A DNA stretch of 64,000 nt. Origin: Spinacia oleracea (Eukaryota; Streptophyta; Magnoliopsida; Caryophyllales; Amaranthaceae). Made by a program: the position numbers and the translations under genes. Under the pieces are notes generated by a model. It saw nothing but the letters and a program-made list of their open reading frames with translations, was not told the origin of the DNA and did no database searches. The stretch lies in the NCBI RefSeq assembly GCF_020520425.1, contig NC_079492.1, positions 1,116,001 to 1,180,000 of the forward strand, in the 5' to 3' direction. Positions 53,250 through 64,000 of the stretch are shown piece after piece. The first letter of the stretch is position 1; every line of letters starts with the position of its first letter.

Positions 53250-53661
53250 AAGCACCTCTTAGGCTCTTGCGAGATTATCACAACAATGCACCAAAAGAAA
53301 TTGAGGAAAGTGGAAGCTTCGATTCACATAATTCTCAAAGAGAACGGACATTTACAAAACAAATAGCTTTAGAGTATCACTCTCCAAACAAGTAACTTGA
53401 GGTTACTAATCTCCACAATTTTCACATGCCTTCTCTCTCTTCCTTTCTTCCTATTTAAGCACGCAAGCCTACTGCTTGGTACACTTAATTAATGCCTTTT
53501 GTCCAGTCACCTTTGTGCACCAACACCACCTCTTTGCACCTGCCTGCTACTCTGCTCTGCTTGTCTGCTGCTGTTCTGCTCTTGCTGTTGGGCTTGGCCT
53601 TGGCTTGGGCCTTCTGCAATACATAGTGGGAACGGGTGGTGGCTCAGGCTGATTCATTACA
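53250..53661 (-). repeat. 3' LTR of gypsy element
   Basis: Matches 58379-58804 with visible substitutions and small indels; the outer end is approximate. The adjacent PPT on the sense strand, CCTTGGGGGAGGGGTAT, lies at 53662-53678. Confidence 0.85.
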
Positions 53662-56600
53662 ATACCCCTCCCCCAAGGATTCACCTTGTCCTCAAGGTGG
53701 AAATCCGGAAAGCGATTATGCAGAAGGGATGCTTCTTCCCATGTAGCTTCAAATCTGGGAAGCCTTTGCCACTTGATGAAAACTTCAGTTAAAGCTTCCT
53801 CTCCTCGGTGTGAAGTGCGCACCTTCAGCAGCTCTTCATGCTCTACTACCATCTCCAACTCCTCTGTGTGCTGAGTAGGAATGGAAGGTGAAGTTTCCTG
53901 ATTACCCACTGCCCACCTCAATTGTGACACGTGAAAGACATGATTCCAGGTAGGGGGCAGTTTTTACTTGTAAGCCACCTTCCTGATTTTTTTCGTATGA
54001 TCTCATATGGTCCATAGAACCTTGCAACTAGTTTCTCACATGATCTTTTGGCTAAAAGACCTTTGCCTATATGGTTGTAATTTTAGGAACACAACATCAC
54101 CTTTATCAAATTTCTCTTCTCTTCTTCTATTGCCAGCATTTCTCTTCATGATTTGTTGGGCCTTCAGTGAGTTGAGCCTCGGGTCATCCAATACGAAATC
54201 CCTCTCCTTGAGCATCTCTTCAACACTCCAATTCTACAAAGTTTTGGCGGTTCTCTTCCATAGAGGATCTTGAAAGGAGTCATCCCGGCGGATAAATGTG
54301 GGGAGGTGTTGTATGAATATTCAGCCCAAGGAAGCCATCTCGCCCAATCCTTTTGTTATCACCCACGAAGCACCTGAGATACGTTTCCAGCCCTTTGTTC
54401 ACGTTTTTGGATTGCCCATCCGTTTGGGGGCGGTAGGATGTGCTCCTTCTCAAATCAGGACCTTGGAGTCGAAACATCTCCCTCCAAAAATTACTCAAGA
54501 ACACACGATCCTAGTGGACAAGGGAAACCCATGAAGTCGTACGATTTCCTTCACAAAACATTTAGCTACAAAGAATGTTGTGAAGAGGTGCTTTAAACCC
54601 AAAAAGTGAACACTCTTGGACAGCCTATCCACAACTACTAAGATGGTGTCCACACCTTCCGACAAGGGAAAACCTTCCACAAAATCCATCTTGATATCTT
54701 CCCACACGACCGTGGGTATAGGGCGGGGTTGAAGTACGGCAGTTGGCTCCGCTGGGAATGCTTGTTCCTTTAGCAAGCCACACATTGTTGCACATACTTT
54801 GACACGTCCTTGCGCATACCTTGCCAATACCATTCCGAAGCCAAACGTATATAGGTCTTTACTTCCCCGGAATGACCTCCTATGGGTGTATCATGATATC
54901 CCCTCAACAACACCGTGGTGAAAGCTGATGTTTCGGCCCTTGTACATCAGTTGGACTTCTCCTACGTGGAAACCCCCAGCTCCCTTCCTTGCTAACACCT
55001 CGTGTTTAATATGCTGCAGCTACTTATCCCCCTCAAATCCCCTCTTTAACTCGTCCCACTTCATTTCTTGTGATGAACTTAAGGACCCGAACTCCATACC
55101 TCCCATTTCCAGCTCGCCATCTACCTTCCGCGACCACTCGATTGGCCTTGCCCGTTTTATACTGAATTTCGAAGTCGAAACCAATAAGTTTTCTTAACCA
55201 CTGTTGATAATCAACCCCCACTTCTCTTTGTTGCGTGATATAATGTAAACTTTGTTGAATCGTTATAAACTTATAATCAGAAAGTGTCTACCAAGCAAAT
55301 AATGCTTCCCCTTTGGCACCGCTAAACAGAAGGCCATAAGTTCCTTCTCGTATATTTATTTGCTTCGAGCTCCCAGTCCAAGTACTCTGCTATAAGAGAC
55401 AATAGGTTGGCTTATAGAAATTGGTTGTCCTGCATCATAACAGCCCCCAATCCATAACTTAGAAGCATCCGTCTCGATTATGAATGACTTACCAAAATCC
55501 GGCATGGCCAACACCAGTGCCGTTGAGATGGCTTTCTTCAATCGATCAAAAGCGGTTTTTGCCTCATCATTGCACCCAAAACAGTCCTTCCGTAATTGAT
55601 TGATGAGGGGTTGTGCAATGTTTGCATAACTAGCTACAAACTTTCGATAGTAGCCGGTTATCCCCAAGAACCTTCTTAACTCTAGTAGGTTCCTAGGTAC
55701 TGCCCATTCTAGGATAACTTTTATTTTATCTTGATCAACATCAACTCCTTGGTGGGAGATAACACAAACAAGTAAGCTACTTCACGCTTACCAAACTCAC
55801 ATTTCTTATGATTTGCGTACAACAGGTGCTCTTTGAGCTTAGTCAGAACCAAGCGCATATGTGTAAGCCTGTAAGGTGTACACAAGTATATCATCAAAAA
55901 AACACAAGCACAAATTTCAAAGTAAGGGCGGAATACCTCGTTCATGAGAGACTGGAAAGTGGTCGGGGCATTGGTGAGCCCGAATGGCATTACTAGAAAC
56001 TCATAATGGCTTTCGTTAGTACAAAAAGTTGTCTTGTGGGTTTCTTCAGGCCTTACAAGAATTTGATGATTTCCGGCCTTGAGGTCGAGTTTGGCGAAAA
56101 TCTTGGCCCCGTGGAGTTCATCTAGCAACTCATTGATCACTAGAATAGGGTACTTATAGCGCACTATTTCTTTGTTCAGGGCCCGAAAATCCACGCAGAA
56201 ACGCCATGGGCCGTCCTTCCTGACAAAAAGTACTGTACTTGGAAAAGGGCTGGTGGAAGGGCGAATTATGCCTGCTTCTAACATATCTCCAATAAGTCCC
56301 TCAATCTCTTCCTTTTGTATATGCAGGTACCGCTATGGCCGCACTCCTACTGGATTACTCCCCTCCTCAAAGATGATAGCGTGCTCATGGTCACACTTTG
56401 GGGGCAGCCCTTTTGGTTGATCAAATACCTCCCCAGACTCCTATAACAGCTCCTTCAAGAAGGCGGGTGGGTATGACTTGTGTTCCTCACGTTGCTCCAA
56501 CCTATTGAGTTCAACCAAAACACCCCCTCCCTCCTTCCTTAACACTCTGATCATGACCTTAAGGGAAACTTTGGAACGGGCCAAGGATGGGTCACCACGA

Positions 56601-57840
56601 AGAGTCACTGTTTCCTCCTCTCTGTGAAATAAAATAGCAACACCTGAGTTTTCAAATTTGTCACTACAGACCCCAACTTCTCCAGCCACTGGATATCTAA
56701 AATTACATCTGAATTTCCTAATTCCTGATGTAAGAAATCCTCCCATTTCCAAAGCTTCATTAAAATCAGCTTCACCTGTTTACATAACCCAATACCTCGC
56801 ACCGCCTCCCCGTTCCCAAGAGACACAACGAATCTGCCTGAACTAGACACTTGGACCTTCAATTTCTCCACCGGCTTCAAAGAGATGAAGTTGTGTTTAG
56901 CCCCTGGATCCGTCTTGACCACAACCTCGCCAACCGAAAATTCACCCTATTAACTTGAGAGTTTTGGGATTTGTGAGCCCAACTATGGAGTTAATAGTGG
57001 CCGGAATTTCCTCCTCCTCCGGCAGCTCCATCGTCTGAAATTCCCTCTCCCCATCTCCGTCATTCTCCTCTTCATCTACCAACATAACACTCACCTCCTT
57101 GCATTTATAGTGGTGGCCAATCCCCTAAGTCCCTAACGCTCGTCACAACGGAAACACAACCTTTTTGCTTTCTTGTTGGCGATTCTTTCTCCGTCAAGCG
57201 CTTCACCTCTCCTGGAATTCGCGACACAGTGGCCTGGCTGTGTGGGTAGTCCCATTTGACCCCACTGACCCAGTAACTGATCCGGTTAGGCAAAAACCCG
57301 ACCCTTTTGCCAACTGTTGTGGGACAGTGTTTGCTGACCTGTTGGATTGGAGTTCTTGGACTGGTTGGAAATTGTAATGGGGCTTCTGCTGAAGTACGAA
57401 AATTACCTAGTTCGCGTTGGCCCAGCTCCTCCTCTTCTTAGTCCATTTATCCTATTCCTCTCCTCGACCCGAATAGCGAGATCCATGGTTTCCTCAAGTG
57501 TATATGGGTTGAGTAACCTAATTTCTGCCTTGATCTCATATTTTAGCCCATTAACGAACTGGCCCAACATAATACTGTTCGGGACGTCGTCTAGTGGAGA
57601 CGCTAATTCAATGAACCTTCGTTGATAGTCAATAACCGTGGTGGTCTGGGCAGTAGCTATCCATTGCTCGCGTAGTGAGCTGGCGTTAGTGGCGTGGTAC
57701 TTGGCTAAGACACGCGCTTTGAGTTCTGCCCAAGTGGTCATGGGCCTCCTACTAGCTTCAAAAGTAACCACTTTAGGGCATCCCCGTCCATGGAAACCAC
57801 TGATACATCAAGCTTTCATTCTCTGAGAGTGGACAGAAGT
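53547..57840 (-). pseudogene. Gypsy gag-pol remnants with multiple frameshifts and stops
   Basis: From 5' to 3' on the minus strand: gag (57771-57403, REQWIATAQTTTVIDYQRRF); a frameshifted zinc knuckle near 57110-57180; protease (56922-56605, with DPGAKHNFIS where DSGA-type motifs are usual); RT (56284-55721), where the frame slips in a T run so that the FFDD active site near 55888 is in another frame; RNase H (55667-55356); integrase in two frames (54833-54495, 54504-54280); and a chromodomain-like tail (53930-53547, FEATWEEASLLHNRFPDFHL). It is clearly defective. Confidence 0.9.
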
Positions 57841-58362
57841 CAAAATACTTCTCTCCCTTAAGTATCCATCCATCTGGGTCGTTGCCTTTGAACAATGGCA
57901 TCTCCAACTTTCTATATTTCCAGTGACCACCTCTCTCAAATACTCTGTCTTTTCTTAGGACGCCATCTCATTCTCCCCTCAAATCTGTTGTTGCTCTACA
58001 GCCTCCTTTTGCGTCGCCAGTGGAGTTTTTATCTCTTCCTGGAATCGCTCTTGATTCTGTTTCAGCAGCTCCAACTGGCTGTATTGGTCTTCCCTGAACC
58101 AATTTAGTCTTCCCTGTAATCGAGTGGTGGCTTCACCCATGGCCTCCTCATTCTTCTTCGCATCTTCCTCGCACTTAGACCTGAAGTTTTCTGCAATGGT
58201 CTTCTGAAAACGGCCATTCCTTCTGAAAGCATTTGCTGGATTGTCCCTTCCATCCCTTCAATTCGCTGGGTGATTTCAGTCATCCCTGTTTCTAGCGCCT
58301 AAAATCTCTGTGAGTTGGACAATACCATGGTGTCTGCTGTTCTTCTTCTCCTTGGGATCATA

Positions 58363-58376
58363 CCGCTCTGATACCA
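58363..58376 (-). other. Primer-binding site of gypsy element
   Basis: TGGTATCAGAGCGG on the sense strand, two bases after the 5' LTR. It matches the initiator-Met tRNA 3' end. Confidence 0.85.
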
Positions 58377-58378
58377 AC

Positions 58379-58804
58379 TGCAATGCCCTTGCTGATCCTG
58401 CAACGGATTATCACAACAATGCACCAAAAGAAATAGAGGAAAGTGGAAGCTTTGATTTCACATAATTCTCAAAGAGTACGGACAGTTACAAAACATATAG
58501 ATTTAGGCTATCACTCTCCAAACAATGAACTTGAGGTTACTAATCTCCAAAATGACAATACAATTTTCATGTCTTTTCTCTCTTCCTCTCTTCCTATATA
58601 AGCACACAACCCTACTGCTTGGTACACTTAATTAATGCCTTTTGTCCTGTAGCTGTAGCAGCACTTTTGTCCACCAACACCACCTCTTTGCACATGCCTG
58701 CTACTCTGCGGTGCTTGTCTGCTGCTGTTCTGCTCTTGCTGTTGGGCTTGGGCCTTCTGCAGTACACAATGGGAACGGGTGGTGGCTCAGGCTGATTCAT
58801 TACA
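58379..58804 (-). repeat. 5' LTR of gypsy element
   Basis: 426 bp with TG...CA ends on the plus strand (TGCAATGCCC to CATTACA), next to the PBS. A TATATAAG motif lies near 58592 on the plus strand. Confidence 0.88.
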
Positions 58805-58870
58805 GAAATTTAAAATAGAAAATTTAGTGGAAGTTATCTTTTGGGTCCAAGATGTGATTGGATGCTTAGT

Positions 58871-59278
58871 CATTGCTCTCCCACTGGTTACATACGAATT
58901 TATGATTTCTTTCTGCCTACAAGGCTTTCAATGTGCTAGGTCAAGAAAATGCATGAGGTAAGTGGTCTATGGTTTGTTGTATCTTGTATTACTAGAATAG
59001 ATAGTGATTTCATTTGTTGGATAACCTAGATGATCAGAATTGTCTTAGGGTCGTGTCTGGACAGTATAAAGATTCATTGCTCTCCCACTGGTTACATACG
59101 AATTTATGATTTCTTTCTGCCTACAAGGCTTTCAATGTGCTAGGTCAAGAAAATGCATGAGGTAAGTGGTCTATGGTTTGTTGTATCTTGTATTACTAGA
59201 ATAGATAGTGATTTCATTTGTTGGATAACCTAGATGATCAGAATTGTCTTAGGGTCGTGTCTGGACAGTATAAAGATT
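58871..59278. repeat. Perfect 204-bp tandem duplication
   Basis: 58871-59074 and 59075-59278 are identical as far as I can see by eye. Each copy holds an open stretch ending CATGAG then GTAAGTGG, a donor-like site. The first copy's open frame continues upstream to about 58800 (hydrophobic, VIGCLVIALPLVTYEFMISF). No protein family is recognised. Confidence 0.93.
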
Positions 59279-60226
59279 CATATCAATATCCAGTTGTCTG
59301 GGACTTTGGTCGTATAATGAATATTCATATTGGTTGAGCAGAAAGGGCCTATATATTCAAGGCCCCTTCCCAAACTACACCAATGGTCGTTGATGGAAAA
59401 ATGCTTATCTTGGAAGTTGTTGCAAAACTCTTGTTATGAATTTTTCAACTTAAGGATAATCGAGCTAGATATTTGAGTCTTTTTTTTATCAAAACTAGTT
59501 CTTGTGCCCGTTCTACGAACGGGTCTTTTATTTGTTGTTTTATCGTATTGGGATGTTGATTGGTATTGGACGTAGCCAATTTGTTTAGAGTGCATCGGTA
59601 GTAATTAGTGTTGTTTTTCTGATGTTTTTTATGCCCAGTCTTGGTAAAAGTGTGTAGTTGTTGGTGAATAAGTAATGAATGGAAAAGAATGGTTGCCGGA
59701 TATTTTTGTATTACGTGGTAGTATTGTGTGTATACAATTGTGTAGTTGAACATTGTCATTAGGTTTTCCATGAACTTAAGAAATGATTAGGTAACTAATG
59801 CAAGTACATAAAGGAATTCAAGCAATAATTTAGACAAAATACCAAGCTCCAGAAATACAAACACTAATGAGCATTTGCTAGAACATATATCCTTTCATTT
59901 AGCATAGCCAACGGAAAATTGTAACATGGAAACTACGACACCAAGAATGAAGTATCAAGACTTTTGTTCGTCAATTCCCCCAAAACTGTAAATGAATTAT
60001 CAGGACTTTATTTGAACAAACTCATATTGAAAGGAATGAGTGAATGACACCAAGTAAATGTGATCTTTGTTCGTCAATTCCCCCAGAACTATCAAGAAAT
60101 TCAACTTCTCAAACAGTGATCTTGTTGAATATCATTTTTCAAGAACGTATATTGCTAATCATACCCAATGGAAAATTGTAACCTGTATTCATTGATAATG
60201 CTAATAGCCTCTTCTAAACTATTAAT

Positions 60227-60505
60227 ATGTCAAAGAAGAAATATAATCACTACTTTACATTGAAGGCTATTTCATATGCAAAGCCCGAGAATGAGAGAAA
60301 CCTTGTTGTATGCTTTCTAGGAAAGCTTAAGGAAACCCGTTTGTTTGAAATTCCTGATGACAAAATAGTGAGTGATAGAGCAATCGTGCAGCTTAAGCAA
60401 GTTGCGTATCTTGCTAAGAGGTGTTTTGAATTGAAATGGGAAGATCGCCCTACCATGACGGAGGTTGCAAGAGAAATAGATAGGATCGATGGAATATGGT
60501 CGTAA
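60227..60505 (+). pseudogene. Wall-associated-kinase-like C-terminal fragment inside the Helitron
   Basis: The frame reads LKETRLFEIPDDKIV, QLKQVAYLAKRCFELKW and EDRPTMTEVAREIDRI, matching the last kinase subdomains of WAK-type receptor kinases (RPTM with the conserved Arg). There is no N-lobe, ATP site or catalytic loop. It lies antisense to the Helitron's sense strand. It is most simply a captured gene fragment, though it could predate the Helitron insertion. Confidence 0.75.
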
Positions 60506-60797
60506 AAAATGCCCAACAATCAAACACAAACAAAACCAAGTCTTAATCACTCTTGACTGGCCACTAATTTAATCATAGGAAGTCCAACTATATAACATGA
60601 GTAAAAACACATAACTTATCTTTGATGGATAGTTGATTTTAACTTTTCCGGATATCAAAACCTTTTCCTCAGCAAAATGACAGTAGTACTGGTGACAAAT
60701 CTCAACTACAATAATCCTTCCTTAACGTTTGACTCATTTGCCACCCAACCTGTCACACTTCTCTTCACTATCAACAATAAAATTAAGTTAAATTTAA

Positions 60798-62580
60798 CGG
60801 ATTTTTCATGAAATACCCCCGAATTTTGGCGTAATTCACCAAATGCCCCTCGACTTTCAGAAATTCACCAAATGCCCCTCACAAATGACTTAATACCCAA
60901 AATACCCTTACTAATGATGCGCCGTTAGTCCTCCGTTAACCTAATTTTCAAATTCACCAAATACCCCTATTTTAATACTTATTTCACCAAATACCCTTAT
61001 TCAGAAACTTAATTCACCAAATACCAATAACTTAAAATTACTCATTTTGATGCTCAACGGCTAGTTTTTGTGTTTGAAAATTAGCCGTTGCTTATTGTTT
61101 GCTTATAAATACTCTTTTTCTGACGGTTTATTGTAGTTTTCCTATTATTTTGTTAATTTCATATCATTTTTGTCATGAGTTTTCTTTCAAAATCATCATC
61201 CACACCCAATGAGTCCACATATGTAAGAGTCCCAAATAAATTTTGTTATCATGGGAGAAAATTTGACATCCGAATATCTGATACAACACTCAATCTGAAG
61301 CTCCGGTACAACACTAAAACATAAAACACTCCTAAAAACACCTCAAAACGTCGCAACTCTTCAAGAAAATAGCTACTTCTTTTGTACCTTATTCTTTATG
61401 TGACCAATTAATTATATTTACCATGCAATCGGAAGGTATTCCTTTTTCAATATGGGAAATATCTTTAACATATGCAAACAGATTAAAAATAAAGCTCTTA
61501 TTAATTTGATTCTAACGCATATGTTCCAGCTACCTCGGCTTCTATTGCTTCCATGCCACATATTTAACGTTAACTCCCTTTTGTCTCCTGTCTCTACTGC
61601 CTCCAAACATCTTTCTTCAATCTCCTAACTTTCTCTCAACCTTACAGTCGAGGCATAAAGGTTTTCCCACTTTTCTTTTGAGCTAGGTCCTATTGACATG
61701 GTCAGATTTATGGACAAATGTCTATTTTTGGATTTGAGGGAACAAGAAAAAAAAAATAAAACTAAGGTATGTTCCAAAGCTCATGAACCAGTGAAAAAAC
61801 ATGAATCTTGGCACAAAGATTTGCCTCCAAACTCAAGATTTTCACATCATGAATCCAAGTTGAAATCGAGGTTGTGATAAAAATGTATGTGTTATTGAAC
61901 TTGATTTCTTAGTTTCTTTACCATTCGGACAATAAGAAAATTAAGGTGTTAGCTTTAGATTGAATTACTTCAGCTTCACTTACATAAGATCCCTTTGAAA
62001 ATGGGGTTTTTTGGCCTTTTGCTCAGCTAAAGTGCATTGTCTTTACTGGATGAGGCCTGAACTTATTGGATCATAATTGAAACTTACTGAGTGTTGTATC
62101 GGAGCCTCAGATGGAAATTTCCTCCCATAATATTAGAAATTGTTTGGGACTCTTACATATGTGGATTCATGGGTGTGGATGATGATTTTGAAAGAAAACT
62201 CATGACAAAAATGATATGAAATTAACAAAACAATAGAAAAACTACAATAAATAGTCAGAAAAGGGGTTTTTATAAGCAAACAATAAGCAACGGCTAATTT
62301 TCAAACATAAAAACTAGCCGCTGAGCATCAAAATGGGTAATTTTAAGTTATGTGTATTTGGTGAATTAAGTTTCAGAATAGGGGTATTATATGAAATAAG
62401 TTATAAAATAGGGGTATTTGGTGAATTTAAAAATTAGGCTAACGGAGGACTAACGGCGCGTCATTAGTAAGAGTATTTTGGGTATTAAGTCATTTGTGAG
62501 GGGCATTTGGTGAATTTCTGAAAGTCGAGGGGCATTTGGTGAATTACGCCATAATTCGGGGGTATTTCATGAAAAATCCG
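60798..62580. mobile_element. 1.78-kb MULE with about 500-bp TIRs, TSD TAAATTTAA
   Basis: 9-bp direct repeats lie at 60789-60797 and 62581-62589. The inverted arms (60798 to about 61310, and about 62080 to 62580) start CGGATTTTTCATGAAATACC and include runs of AAATTCACCAAATRCCCC repeats. The 770-bp centre has no recognised gene. It is nested in the Helitron. Confidence 0.93.
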
Positions 62581-62589
62581 TAAATTTAA

Positions 62590-63398
62590 ATTCTCAAATA
62601 CTTTGTACTAAAACTAAATGGGGGAAAAAACCAGGGCACAACTCAACGCATGAAACACAATTTCAGAACATTTGATTTGGCTTCCCTATTCTGGTCTTGG
62701 TGCACATTCAACCTCAATCAAGCGCAATGAAACAAAACTTCCACACACAAAACAAACTAAATATTAGCATACTACTATTATTCAGAAACAAATACATCAA
62801 CACTAATCAACTGAACTGGTAAACCTAAATAGGAAAAAGCTAGGAGCCCAAAAAAGGTACCTGTATCGGTCTAGCTCACGTTCATAGCAAAACTGTCGTC
62901 GTACCTACTATGTTAAATAGGGTAAGAATTGGATTTAGAGATGAGAGCCGAAATATCAGCGACCGTTTGTGTTTACATAGTGTAACCGACATAATTTACT
63001 CAATTATTAATGATTTTGGGAGGAATTGATCTATAAATGGAAGCTCATAAAGAAGATGGTGGATCAATTGAAGAGTTTTTACAATTTATGGCAAGATCAA
63101 GAGATTCTCATTCCAATTGAAGATGAAATAGGAAATGGATGAGATTAAAGATCATAAAAGAATTAATAGAGAGATTTATATCTTGTAACTGCTAATGAAA
63201 TTGAAGGATGATAAATGGAGAAGTGATTGTCATAGAAATTTAGTAAATGGGGATGTCAATGGGGGAAGTTGTGGAAGACGGGAAGTTGGGGAAGGATGGT
63301 GGGTTTTGTTTGTTTTTTTTCTAAATGGCACTAATTAGGAAGTGGTAGGATGGACACGTGGCAATAGGTTTGGTTTCCTTTTTTAAATACTAGGTATA
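62590..63398. other. Helitron 5'-side body
   Basis: No coding region recognised. AT-rich, with a GGACACGTGGCAATAGG motif near its end, as in other plant Helitron left ends. Confidence 0.5.
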
Positions 63399-63400
63399 GA

Positions 63401-63679
63401 TTGGTAATTTGGGAAAGTGTTTCTATGATAATTGATCTGCAATATACTCCGTACTAGTTTGGTGTTCTGTGAAGGTTGTGGAGTTTCTGAGAATTGGTTT
63501 TGTACACAGTTCACGAGTTTTTAAGCCATACCTTATAGTATGTAGTATGTAGTACGTAGTATAATTTGTTGTTAGTCATATATATGTGGAAATTTAATTC
63601 CTTTTAGCTTATATGATGTGCTTATACTTAATGTGCAAAATATTCTGCAATTTGTTTGTTAAGCAGGCTAGGCTAAGGC
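63401..63679 (+). other. Intron end and acceptor upstream of rps10
   Basis: AT-rich sequence ends in TTTGTTTGTTAAGCAG (63665), a good acceptor 14 bases before the rps10 ATG. This shows that the gene has an upstream exon. Confidence 0.65.
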
Positions 63680-64000
63680 ATGAGTACGAAGATTCGTGTG
63701 GTGGTTACCTCTTTTGGTCGGCCATTTTTGGAAAGCCTTCCAGCTCATACACGGAAGATTACAATGCCTGAAACAAGAGTATTATACACTGTTCTTCGAT
63801 CACCTCACATTGACAAAAAGTCTAGAGAACAATTCGAGACGAGGACCCAGAAATGCGTACTGGATATTAAAGCGGAGAGACATGAGTTGCGTCAGAAGTT
63901 GTTTTGGTTAAAACGTCATCGTATGTTTGGTGGTCAAATGGAAGTCCAAGTGTTTTCCAAGACTCGTCTAGACCCTAAACTTTTGCCTCTCCCGCAGAGA
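63680..64000 (+). CDS. rps10: Nuclear-encoded mitochondrial ribosomal protein S10 (uS10m), 3' end beyond the window
   Basis: The frame from ATG at 63680 stays open for 107 codons to the window edge. It begins [20 protein letters not shown] and contains [47 protein letters not shown] and [14 protein letters not shown], matching plant mitochondrial-type S10, a small-subunit protein near the decoding site. rps10 is known to have moved from mitochondrial to nuclear DNA repeatedly in flowering plants. Here the upstream acceptor and nuclear transposons show a nuclear copy. The ATG corresponds to the ancestral mitochondrial start, with no N-terminal targeting extension, so import would rely on internal or uncleaved signals. 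The position of the upstream exon is uncertain. Confidence 0.9.
   Translation, partial: MSTKIRVVVTSFGRPFLESLPAHTRKITMPETRVLYTVLRSPHIDKKSREQFETRTQKCVLDIKAERHELRQKLFWLKRHRMFGGQMEVQVFSKTRLDPKLLPLPQR

Larger units (their letters stand above)
53250..58804 (-). mobile_element. Degenerate Ty3/gypsy chromovirus
   Basis: Two LTRs of about 410-426 bp (53250-53661, 58379-58804) bracket gag, protease, RT, RNase H, integrase and a chromodomain-like end in gypsy order on the minus strand. A PBS and a PPT are next to the LTRs. No clear TSD was found. LTR differences and many frameshifts make it much older than the copia copies. Confidence 0.92.
59495..63400 (-). mobile_element. Non-autonomous Helitron, 3.9 kb including a nested MULE
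   Basis: On the minus strand it starts TCTATACCTAGTATTTAAAA after a host A (63401) and ends in CTAG before a host T (59494). The end is preceded by a hairpin CCCGTTC-gta-GAACGGG (59507-59523) 11 bases before CTAG. A 5' TC, 3' hairpin plus CTRR, and insertion between A and T are the Helitron hallmarks. No Rep/helicase is present. It contains a WAK kinase fragment and a MULE. Confidence 0.85.

Noticed and set aside
60250-60550. Minus-strand frames opposite the WAK-like segment
   Set aside because: Antisense to a recognisable kinase fragment and without domains.
63696-63911. 71-codon plus-strand frame [11 protein letters not shown]
   Set aside because: Out-of-frame shadow of the rps10 coding exon that starts at 63680.

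Overview
The window is plant nuclear DNA: AT-rich, with GT-AG introns, long transposon-filled gaps and a few low-copy genes. Frequent TACTCCGTA-type repeats and the overall style suggest an Amaranthaceae/Chenopodiaceae genome such as spinach or a relative. That assignment is an inference.

Positions 1-36.5 kb form one Russian-doll stack of transposons, ordered by target-site duplications (TSDs) that I could read directly. The base layer is a Mutator-like element (MULE). It encodes a FAR1/MURA-type transposase (minus strand, 36336 down to 3809) and, convergently, a ULP1-type cysteine protease (plus strand, about 1550-3442). A 1.43-kb solo copia LTR sits in a ULP1 intron (40-1472, TSD GGTAA). 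A CACTA (En/Spm) element (5869-34944, TSD TAA) splits the transposase exon. The CACTA carries subterminal repeats, a 161-bp tandem array and captured exons of two host genes, SSRP1 and GCS1 (GH63 glucosidase I). A Ty1/copia retrotransposon (12090-34266, TSD GGCAT) sits in the CACTA. A small non-autonomous MULE (19651-31379, TSD TAACATTTA) sits in the copia leader. A second copy of the same copia family (20026-30547, TSD CCACC) sits in that MULE. Both copia copies have a 1328-codon gag-pol frame broken by one nonsense codon each, at different places.

Positions 36.5-50 kb are gene-bearing. They hold a four-exon DUF3537 membrane-protein gene (40298-43438) with a MULE-type MITE in intron 2, a minisatellite (44.1-44.66 kb), and a complete mitochondrial pyruvate carrier gene MPC1 (coding exons 47566-49572, separate 5'UTR exon near 45.6 kb).

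Positions 50-64 kb look like the 5' part of nuclear-encoded mitochondrial rps10. The coding exon starts at 63680 just after a splice acceptor and runs off the window. The upstream sequence holds a degenerate Ty3/gypsy chromovirus (53.25-58.8 kb), a perfect 204-bp tandem duplication, and a Helitron (59495-63400) carrying a wall-associated-kinase fragment and a nested 1.78-kb MULE. A possible first exon lies near 50.5 kb.

No rRNA, tRNA or CRISPR feature was seen. Exon boundaries come from reading splice sites and frames by eye. LTR divergences are rough visual counts.
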